Of a stretch of 64,000 nt of DNA, positions 36,642 through 43,618 are shown piece after piece. The translations under genes and the position numbers were made by a program. The DNA is from Pelagomonas calceolata. Taxonomy: Eukaryota > Sar > Pelagophyceae > Pelagomonadales > Pelagomonadaceae. Where the stretch lies: positions 1,426,001 through 1,490,000 of the forward strand of contig CAKKNE010000004.1 in NCBI GenBank assembly GCA_918797485.1, in the 5' to 3' direction. The notes beneath the pieces are model-generated. The model was not told the DNA's origin. It was given only the letters and a program-made list of their open reading frames with translations, and made no database searches. Each line of letters opens with the position of its first letter. Position 1 is the stretch's first letter.

Positions 36642-37403
36642 ATGCGGCGAAAACTGCTGCTGCTGGGCGCGGTAGCAGGCGTGCGAGGGCTCGTCCCGGC
36701 GCCGCGACCACGGACGCGCCGTATAGCGAGGCACGTCTTCGACAACGACGAGGTCGCCGCGGCGCGCGACGACGTGGAGGCGGCCGCGGCGCGGTTGCGG
36801 GACGCCGAGCGGCGGCTGGCGGAGGCGAAGCGGTCCGCGCCGCGGCCGCGGCCCGCGAACGCCCGGACCCTTATAGATAGGAGCGACGCGGGCACGCTGC
36901 TCCTCACGGTGCCGCCGGCGGGCCTCGGCGGCTCGACGCTCATGGGCGCGGCCTTCGGCGCCGCGTGGTTCTCCGCCATCGTGCCCGCGACGGCCGGCAT
37001 GGTCGCGACGGGCGCGGTGCTCGGCGGCGTCTTCATGGCGCCGTTCTGGCTCGCCGGCGGCGCGGTGCTCAAGACGACGCTCGTGGACCCGGCGAAGAAG
37101 ACGACGCTGTCCGTCGGCCGCTACGCGTGGGAGCTCTCCCAGACGCTGCCCGGCGGCGTCGCCGTGAGCTCGGACCGCGGCGCCACGGACGAGCTCGCCG
37201 GCGCCGACGTCGCCGTGACCGTCGTGACGAACGGCGTGCCGCAGTACGCGTGCCGCCTCGTGGCCGGCGCGCGGGCGTGGGGCCTCGGCGACGGCCTCCC
37301 GCGGGGCGAGCTCGAGTGGGTCGCGTCCGAGATCAACGACCAGCTCTCGTCCTTCGCGGGGGGCGAGGACCTCCTCGCGCCCCCGCCGGGGCGCGTAAGT
37401 TAG
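36642..37403 (+). CDS. probable plastid membrane protein, function unknown
   Basis: A 253-residue protein whose N-terminus looks like a secondary-plastid leader: a short hydrophobic stretch (LLLLGAVAGVRGLVPAP) followed by an Arg-rich part (PRPRTRRIARHVF). A helical charged segment (ARDDVEAAAARLRDAERRLA) follows. Next comes LLLTVPPAGLGGSTLMGAAF and two adjacent hydrophobic helices (WFSAIVPATAGMVATGAVLG, GVFMAPFWLAGGAVLK). The PP-x-G ahead of a helical hairpin resembles small integral proteins of chloroplasts and cyanobacteria, but I cannot name the family. A soluble C-terminal domain ends in EWVASEINDQLSSF. The gene converges with the WWE-like gene, 11 nt apart. Confidence 0.65.
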   Translation: MRRKLLLLGAVAGVRGLVPAPRPRTRRIARHVFDNDEVAAARDDVEAAAARLRDAERRLAEAKRSAPRPRPANARTLIDRSDAGTLLLTVPPAGLGGSTLMGAAFGAAWFSAIVPATAGMVATGAVLGGVFMAPFWLAGGAVLKTTLVDPAKKTTLSVGRYAWELSQTLPGGVAVSSDRGATDELAGADVAVTVVTNGVPQYACRLVAGARAWGLGDGLPRGELEWVASEINDQLSSFAGGEDLLAPPPGRVS

Positions 37404-37414
37404 GGCCTAGGTGC

Positions 37415-38146
37415 TTAGTAGGCCGACGGCATGTCGCACGGGTTCTTGGCCTCGTCGAAGAGCTCCTTGAGGCACTCGGGGACCGGGTCGACCTCGACGC
37501 GGTCGGGGACGTACTCCTCGGTCGGCCGGTAGACCCAGGGGTCCTCCCACTTGACCGGCTCCTTGTAGGACGCCTCGAGCTCCGCCGCGAGCTTCTCGAG
37601 CAGCTCGGGCGGGGCGCCGCTGCCCGTGCACCAGTAGGGGTAGCCGACCTCGGACACCTTCGACGGGTCCGCGGGCTTGTTGCGCATGTAGGCCGGGATC
37701 GAGTCGCGCCCGTTGACGGGCACGTCCCAGGGCGCGGGCGGCGGCGCCGGCGCCGCCGCCTCGGCCGCCGGCGCCGGCGCGGCCGCCGGCGCCGGCGCGG
37801 CCGCCTCGTCGCCCTCGTAGGACCGCGGCCCGCGCGGGACCGGCGCCGCCTCGGGCGGCGCGTCGCGCCGGACGCGGCGCCCGTCGCTCCGGACCATCTC
37901 CCTCAAATCCACCCAGTCGTCGTCGCGGCAGAAGACGACGCGCTGGACGCCGGCCTGGTGGCACCACTCGAGGCGGTTGGCCTGGTCCTGCTCGTACTGG
38001 ACCCAGCGCGGCGGCTTCGCCCTCGCGCCCTTCCGGGCGGGCGCCGGCGCCTCCTGCCAGAACCACGTGCCCGGCGCGAACTTGGGGCCGAGCCGGACGA
38101 CGTCGGGGTCGCTCCGGTTGGTCTCTTGCTTCGCCTCGCTGGCCAT
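37415..38146 (-). CDS. WWE-like domain protein
   Basis: A 243-residue protein. Residues about 18-90 resemble a WWE domain: GTWFWQEAPAP, then PPRWVQYEQDQANRLEWCHQ, AGVQRVVFCRDDDWVDLREM and RRVRRDAPP. The two aromatic positions, the N-x-L-E turn and the V-D-x-x-x-M strand are in the expected order. WWE domains bind poly-ADP-ribose or ubiquitin-pathway partners. An Ala/Pro-rich linker follows, then a conserved-looking C-terminus (DSIPAYMRNKPADPSK, EVGYPYWCTGSGAPPELLEK, YRPTEEYVPDRVEVDPV). No enzyme domain is fused. The WWE call rests on pattern and is tentative. Confidence 0.65.
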   Translation of the reverse strand: MASEAKQETNRSDPDVVRLGPKFAPGTWFWQEAPAPARKGARAKPPRWVQYEQDQANRLEWCHQAGVQRVVFCRDDDWVDLREMVRSDGRRVRRDAPPEAAPVPRGPRSYEGDEAAAPAPAAAPAPAAEAAAPAPPPAPWDVPVNGRDSIPAYMRNKPADPSKVSEVGYPYWCTGSGAPPELLEKLAAELEASYKEPVKWEDPWVYRPTEEYVPDRVEVDPVPECLKELFDEAKNPCDMPSAY

Positions 38147-39041
38147 CGTGGGGCCTGGCCCACCTGGGCAGGTAGGGGCTGCCCAAAGGTCACACGCGTG
38201 GCGGCTGCGCCGCGCTGCCCCGGCAGGGAGTGGAGTATAACGTGGCTTCTGCGCCAGTCGTCGGAGCTACCGGGCGCTCGGTGAACGCATTAATGAGCCT
38301 GGCGCCGAGGCGCTCCGCAGGCTTGCTAGTGTCTTACATGCCGCTAGCTTGCCAATCAGGGCGAGGTTCCTCGGCTGACCGGCTGAAGCGCCCATCCCCG
38401 CGCGGGGGCTGGGTAAGACGGCGGGTCGTCGCCTCCGCGTCTGGGGTTTGGAGTCGAGAGTCGAGATCCCCCGCGCCGACTAAGTAGCGATGAAAACAGA
38501 TATGTTCTCCAAAAGTTAAAACTTCAAAAGACCTCCGCTGGTCGGACGGGTGGGCGTGGGGACTTGGGGACTTCGGTGACCATAGGGAATTCTTGTGGCG
38601 TGCGTCGAGCCTTCACGGCGGCGGCGGCAGCGCGTCGAGCGCGGCGCGAGGCGCCGCCGCCGCCGCCAGGGCGCCCGTGAGTCGTAGCAACATAGTGACT
38701 ATTTAGAGTATGAGACGCGCCCACTTACACGCAACACTGACATGAGCCTCTAAAACCCGTTTTGGTTGGAATAGCAAGCAGCAAGCCGTAGGCGCGCGCC
38801 CCCGCAACCCGAATTGACTATAGCTATTCCCCAGCAAAAAGCCGTCGAGCGCCTCTCACGCGGCGCACGCGTTTTCGGGCAGCCTCGTCTCGTCGCGCCA
38901 GCCCCCAAGTGCGACGGTCCGCAGTCGTCCACACACCGCCGTGCGGGCGGATGCAGCCCCCCGTGCGCCACCCATATTTGCGGGCCGAGTAAAGCGAAGG
39001 CTCAAGACACATAGTCCGCGGCGAGCGCCGGGCCGTGTAGA
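38147..39041. other. intergenic, about 0.9 kb
   Basis: A long gap between divergently transcribed genes. It contains a GCTAG-ended element at 38325-38348 near the WWE-like gene. The middle is locally AT-richer. Short open frames have no recognisable features. No RNA gene was recognised. Confidence 0.5.
38325..38348 (+). repeat. dispersed 24-bp GCTAG-ended element
   Basis: It reads GCTAGTGTCTTAC, four bases, then CGCTAGC. It lies 179 bp upstream of the WWE-like gene start. Confidence 0.65.
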
Positions 39042-41024
39042 ATGAGGCGCCTGCTGCCCCTCGGCGCCGCGGCCGCGGCCGCGGCCCAGGTCACGCTCTG
39101 GCGCAACTGCCACGGCCCCGTCGCGGCCTACGCGGGCGCCTGGCTCGCGCGGCGCGACCTCTTCCAGGAGACGGCCTTCGGCGACTCGCTGGGCATGGAG
39201 TACCACGACTACAACGTCTACCACCAGGGGGGCAACGGGCGGCCGCGCGTGGCGCTGAAGAGCGCGCGGGCGACGGACTTCTACGTCGAGCACCTGTCGG
39301 AGTACGAGCACGCGGTGCGCCGCCGCGCGCGCGACCCGGAGGTCCTCATGCGGAGGCAGGCCGAGGACGCCGCGCGGGCCTGCGACGAGCCGCGCGCCGC
39401 CGCCGACTACCCGGCGGGCGCGGCGCCGCCGCTCGTGCTCATTCCCTTCTGGGGCGGCCTGCCCCAGAAGGGCGGCAACGCCCACTCCAAGGTGTCCGTG
39501 GAGGAGAAGCTCCTGCAGCTCCGGGGCGTGGCGTGCTCCGTGCGCAACACCTTCCCCGGCGCGGCGCTCGTCGTCGGCGTCGCGTCGGCGGCCGACGAGG
39601 CGTACGTCGCGGGCGCGGTCAACGCCTCGGAGGTCCTGCGCCTCGACGTCGCCCACGGCGCGCACCTGTCCTTCACGCTCTTCCGGCGCGTCCAGGAGCT
39701 GATCGACGCGGGCCACGGCCGCTACGCGGCCGTCGACTACATCTTCTTCACGGAGGCGGACCAGGTCCTGCGGGCCGCCCTGTCGCCCCGGGCGCTCGTC
39801 GCCGCGCTCGGCCGCCAGGTCTACGTCGTCCCGAACCGGCTCGAGGAGCCGTTCCCCGCGGGCACGAGCAAGGACTACGCCACGCCCCAGGGCCGCCGGC
39901 TCCGCTTCGGCCAGAACATGTGCAACGGCGAGCTCGTCGCGACGTCCGACGGCCGCGCCGCGCCGGCGCCGCCGCACCACATCTACCGCGCCGGCCGCCG
40001 GAACAGCGTGCGCCGGGGCGGCGGGGACCCGCTGCCGTGGCGGGGCGCCGACCGCCGGCCGCCCGTGTCGCGGGACGAGCTCGAGGGCGTCGTCCGGGCG
40101 GTGCGGGCCTTCGGCAGGGCGCCCTACGCCGGCTCCTCGCGGGAGCGCCGGCTGCGGTCAGCCGCGGAGGCCCTGGGGACGACGTTCGGCCGCTGCTGGG
40201 CCGTCGCCGAGAAGCGGGCCCAGGCCTGGTTCGCGCAGCGCGACGCCGTCAAGGCAGCGGACTTCGGCCGCGTCCGCCAGCCCCTCAAGGACCTGAGCCA
40301 GCTCTCCGAGGCCATCGACGCGCTCAAGTGGTCGCCGGCCTGGCACGTCTGGGCGCTCGCCCCGGCGAACGCCAGCTTCAGCGTGTGCCACCGGTGCCGC
40401 GCGGCCGCGGCGTGCGCCTTCGAGGCGCCCGTCGCCCGGACGCGGCGCAACGCGACGGACCTCGTCGCCCTGCTCGCCCTGCCGCTGGACGAGGACCTCG
40501 AGCCGGCGCTCGTGCGGCGGTCGGTCTGCGCCGCGCGGAGGGCCTTCGGGGGCGTCGTCGTCGGCGTCTGCGACGGCGCCGACCTCAGGGCCCTGGACCT
40601 GCTGGACGACGCCGAGGACGGCGTTTTCGACGCGACGGCCCTGCCCGACGGCGTCTTCGTCGTGCCGCTCCCGTGCGCGGCGGCGCCGCGGGCCCAGACG
40701 TCCGCGCGGCACGTCGACCACGCGGCCGCGGCGCCGCTCGTGAAGTGGGCCCACGCGCAAGTCAAGGGCGACGCCGCGGCGTGGCGCGGCCTCTTCTTCG
40801 CGGCCGTCGGCGACGTCGTCGCCGTGCGCGACGTCGACGCGCTCGCGGCGGCCGCCGCGCCGACGACGTTCGTCGTGCCGCACCGCCTGCGCGACGGCGC
40901 CGCGAGGCACAACAAGCGGCCGCCCTGCGACGCGCGCGAGCGCGACTGGGTGACGCCGCTCGCCGACCCCGGCCGGGGCGACGCGCGGCGCGACCTGACG
41001 GCGTACCACGTCGTGCCCCGGTAA
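39042..41024 (+). CDS. secretory glycosyltransferase-like protein
   Basis: A 660-residue protein starting with an Ala-rich signal (MRRLLPLGAAAAAAAQVTLW). A GT-A-like region includes PLVLIPFWGGLPQKGGNAHS, EEKLLQLRGVACSVRNTFPG, ALVVGVASAADEAYVAGAVN, and YAAVDYIFFTEADQVL, where the acidic T-E-A-D could replace a D-x-D motif. FGQNMCNGELVATSDG follows. The second half appears to repeat the theme in a degenerate form: FSVCHRCRAAAACAFEAP, VARTRRNATDLVALLALPLD and LFFAAVGDVVAVRDVDAL. A glycan-processing role in the Golgi is likely but the family is unnamed. Its last about 40 bases, stop codon and flank are repeated immediately downstream. Confidence 0.65.
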   Translation: MRRLLPLGAAAAAAAQVTLWRNCHGPVAAYAGAWLARRDLFQETAFGDSLGMEYHDYNVYHQGGNGRPRVALKSARATDFYVEHLSEYEHAVRRRARDPEVLMRRQAEDAARACDEPRAAADYPAGAAPPLVLIPFWGGLPQKGGNAHSKVSVEEKLLQLRGVACSVRNTFPGAALVVGVASAADEAYVAGAVNASEVLRLDVAHGAHLSFTLFRRVQELIDAGHGRYAAVDYIFFTEADQVLRAALSPRALVAALGRQVYVVPNRLEEPFPAGTSKDYATPQGRRLRFGQNMCNGELVATSDGRAAPAPPHHIYRAGRRNSVRRGGGDPLPWRGADRRPPVSRDELEGVVRAVRAFGRAPYAGSSRERRLRSAAEALGTTFGRCWAVAEKRAQAWFAQRDAVKAADFGRVRQPLKDLSQLSEAIDALKWSPAWHVWALAPANASFSVCHRCRAAAACAFEAPVARTRRNATDLVALLALPLDEDLEPALVRRSVCAARRAFGGVVVGVCDGADLRALDLLDDAEDGVFDATALPDGVFVVPLPCAAAPRAQTSARHVDHAAAAPLVKWAHAQVKGDAAAWRGLFFAAVGDVVAVRDVDALAAAAAPTTFVVPHRLRDGAARHNKRPPCDARERDWVTPLADPGRGDARRDLTAYHVVPR

Positions 41025-41136
41025 ATGAACTTGAAGGTACTTACGTCTCCCCGGCGTGACGGACGAGCGGGGTCCGGGGCGACGCGCGTACCAAGTCGTG
41101 CCCCGGTAAACTTAAGGTCCTTACGTCTCTCCGGCG
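40974..41136. repeat. tandem copy of the gene's own 3' end
   Basis: The stretch from GGCGACGCGCG through TACCACGTCGTGCCCCGGTAA to CTTACGTCTCCCCGGCG (40974-41056) recurs at 41074-41136 with a deletion of about 13 bp and scattered changes. The unit includes the last codons, the stop and the start of the 3' flank. Confidence 0.7.
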
Positions 41137-41143
41137 CGGCCGC

Positions 41144-42322
41144 CTAGATGCGCCGCGACGTCGGCAGGCAGAGGTCGGCCTCGGCCTCCTTGATGGCACG
41201 CACGATGTTCGCGTTGAGCCTCTCCACCAACTCGTGGTAGGCCGTCGTGCCCGACGGCACGGGCAGCTTCACGTCGACGACCACGACGAGCGCGTCGCGG
41301 TCGATGCGCCGCCAGTGGACCCACACGTTCCGGTCGCGCGAGATCGCGTGCGGCGCGACGGCCGCGCGGATCGCGGCGACGACCTCGTCCATGATCGGGC
41401 CGTCCTCGAGCCGCAGCCGCAGCTCCGTCTTGTACTGGCCCCAGCGCTGCCGGCTGATGTTGATGAGCTTGGCGTTCATGATCTGGCCGTTCGGCACGAC
41501 GACGGTGCGCTCGTTGTACTGCCTTATTTTGGTGTCGAACCAGCCCCAGTTGACGACCGTCCCCGCGACGTCCCCAAAACTAATTTCGTCGCCCGGCCGG
41601 AACTTGTCGCTGAACGTTAGTAGCAGGCCGTTGATCACGTGCTTGAGCGGCTCCTGGCAGGCCAGGGCGACGACGACGGACGACGCGCCCGACACGGCCA
41701 CCAACGACGCGAAGGCCACGCCCAGCTCCAGCGAGAGCAGCTCGAGGATCACGACCGCGACGAAGACGGCGAGCGCGACGTCGCAGAGCCGGTCGTAGAC
41801 CAACACCTTCCCGTCGCCGTTCGGCGCGACGGGCCCCTCGCGCGACGGGTAGACCCTGAGCGCCCGCCTTTTTATATTTGAGGCCAGCCGCCCGAACCAG
41901 ACGGGGTAGAGGAACGACGCCGCGAGCAGCGGCACGTCGTCGCGCCCCAGCGGCACGCCCATGGTCTGCGCCGCGAGGCAGCCCAAATCCAAAACGTAGA
42001 GCGCGCCCATCGTCGCGGCGAGGCGCCGCAGGCCCCGCGCCCAGAGCCGCGCGAAGCTCCGGTCCCACGGCGCGGCGCGCGCCTCGCGGTGGAGCCGCCG
42101 CCAGCCGCGCAGGAGCGGGTCCGCGAGGAGCCACAGCGCCGCGATGACCGCGAGGTCGGCGAGCGCCGCCGCGTCGAGGACCTTGGCCAGCGCCTCGCTC
42201 AGCCGCTCGCCCGAGATGACCGTCTTGCGCAGCGCGGGGAAGAGCTTGCCCGCGATGTGAAGGTCCGGCTCGGCTCCTCCGCCGCGCACGGCGAGGGCGT
42301 GCTGCCGGAGCGGTGGCCGCAT
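41144..42322 (-). CDS. MscS-family mechanosensitive ion channel
   Basis: A 392-residue small-conductance mechanosensitive channel, which opens under membrane tension to release ions. The N-terminal half has about four hydrophobic helices (AALADLAVIAALWLLADPLL, VALAVFVAVVILELLSLELG). The pore-lining helix is Gly/Ala-rich (VAFASLVAVSGASSVVVALA). The MscS beta domain follows: LLLTFSDKFRPGDEISFGDV, GTVVNWGWFDTKIRQYNERT, VVVPNGQIMNAKLINISRQR. The C-terminal alpha/beta domain is YKTELRLRLEDG to VWVHWRRIDRDALVVVVDV. In stramenopiles such channels sit in the plasma membrane or plastid envelope; no targeting signal decides this. It is single-exon. Confidence 0.92.
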   Translation of the reverse strand: MRPPLRQHALAVRGGGAEPDLHIAGKLFPALRKTVISGERLSEALAKVLDAAALADLAVIAALWLLADPLLRGWRRLHREARAAPWDRSFARLWARGLRRLAATMGALYVLDLGCLAAQTMGVPLGRDDVPLLAASFLYPVWFGRLASNIKRRALRVYPSREGPVAPNGDGKVLVYDRLCDVALAVFVAVVILELLSLELGVAFASLVAVSGASSVVVALACQEPLKHVINGLLLTFSDKFRPGDEISFGDVAGTVVNWGWFDTKIRQYNERTVVVPNGQIMNAKLINISRQRWGQYKTELRLRLEDGPIMDEVVAAIRAAVAPHAISRDRNVWVHWRRIDRDALVVVVDVKLPVPSGTTAYHELVERLNANIVRAIKEAEADLCLPTSRRI

Positions 42323-42564
42323 GGCTGCCTGCTCGGTGCACCGGGACGGGGCAGCCCCGGGAGAAGCAAAAGCGGTCTTTTTCGCGTTTTAAACGGGTTT
42401 TTCCGACCGAACCGGGCCGGATCGCTCCGCGGGGCGACGCGTCCCGACAAGTCTCTGCGGCTGGAGAAAAGTCGTTGGTTGGCCATGTTTGTTTCGGGTT
42501 TTTGACAGGCAATCCAGCATATCTCAACTCGCGCGACACTCACAAGTCACCCACCAAGGCAAAA
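42323..42564. other. short divergent gap
   Basis: Upstream region of the MscS gene and of the broken MYND copy. No element was recognised. Confidence 0.3.
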
Positions 42565-43199
42565 ATGATCCTCACAACATGCCCCGCCTGCGCCGCCCCA
42601 CTGGCCCACGACGCGCCGCGATGTGTGCGGTGTTGGACAAGATATTCGACTCAATTCAATTTGGACTTGACGAGCAATCAATTCCAAACCTGTACGATCC
42701 GGACCCAGGAGAACGCGTAGCGTCCTGGGCCTACCTGTTACCCGCGTCCGAATCAAAAATATTCTTCCATTTCCGAGAGTAGAGAGATCCACGGATTGAT
42801 CCCAGCGCCGTCGACGACCTCCTCTGCGAAATTTGATCAAGCTCGGCGGCTACTAGCTCAAGTTCGGCTCTAGAATGGCGCAGCTGCCTCCTCAAGCTCC
42901 TGTGCTGCCTCGTCCCTCGTGCAGCGCCCATCGTACACCGCCTGAATACCGGCCCTGGCCCCTGGGTCGCGCGTCGAAGTAAGCAAGGCGAAACGCGCGG
43001 CTAGGTGAGGGAAATCTACGCGCGGGCGCTCTACTACGACCCCGACGCCACGCTCGATGATCTCCGCGAGGCCGTGGCGACGCTCGAGGACACGGAACGG
43101 ATCGCGCACCCGACCACAAAGGGAATTGAGAACGAACTGCGAGCCGCGCGAGCCGCGCGCCGCGCCCGCGAAAACGCCGCCACCCTAGACCCCGACTAA
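42565..43199 (+). pseudogene. broken MYND/TPR copy 4
   Basis: Two fragments of the MYND/RINGv/TPR family remain. The 5' piece (42565 to about 42640) encodes MILTTCPACAAPLAHDAPRC and CWTRYS, which aligns with the start of the MYND finger and is closest to copy 2 (MILTKCAVCA). It then runs into unrelated, AT-richer sequence with early stops. The 3' piece (about 43005-43199) encodes EIYARALYYDPDATLDDLRE and AVATLEDTERIAHPTTKGIE, which aligns with the C-terminal TPR part of copies 2 and 3 but lacks about seven residues (the RRVFGDA region). The RING-variant domain and most TPR units are missing. It is not likely to make a working protein. Confidence 0.8.
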
Positions 43200-43618
43200 T
43201 AAGTAGCCGATTCGTACCACCGCTCCCAACGTCGCCGGGCACGTAGAGTCCCCGAGGGCACAAATACCGTGCTCTAGCCAGCCTCCCCAAGGGGTACTCA
43301 TATATATACTTGTACTTAGTACCTTAGGTACCCCTTGGCCTTGGTCTCCCGGAGACGACGACGAACAAACAGGATTCGACTGCCTGACGCGAATACAGCT
43401 GCAAGAAGGAACGCCAGGCCTAAGCTATCAGTGCTCGGAAGCCCTGCCCGAATTGCACTGGTCTACGCACGCAAGAGCTGAACACAAAGAGAGCAGTGCT
43501 GTGCTCTCCGGTGCGGCAGCGCACGGATACGCCCGGAACCACCGGCAAACGCCACCGCTCTCCGGTGCGGCAGCGCACAGGAGCTGCACCCGGAACCACC
43601 GGCAAACGCCACGAAGCC
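43200..43618. other. intergenic with inverted repeat and tandem repeat
   Basis: An 11-bp perfect inverted repeat, CCAAGGGGTAC (43287-43297) and GTACCCCTTGG (43328-43338), brackets a TATATATA stretch. Further right a 54/57-bp tandem pair (43503-43613) precedes the next start codon. No separate gene was recognised. Confidence 0.5.
43503..43613 (+). repeat. in-frame tandem pair of 54/57 bp
   Basis: Two adjacent copies encode SPVRQRTDTPGTTGKRHR and SPVRQRTGAAPGTTGKRHE in the frame of the following gene. Their length difference is 3 bp. No in-frame ATG precedes them nearby. Confidence 0.7.
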
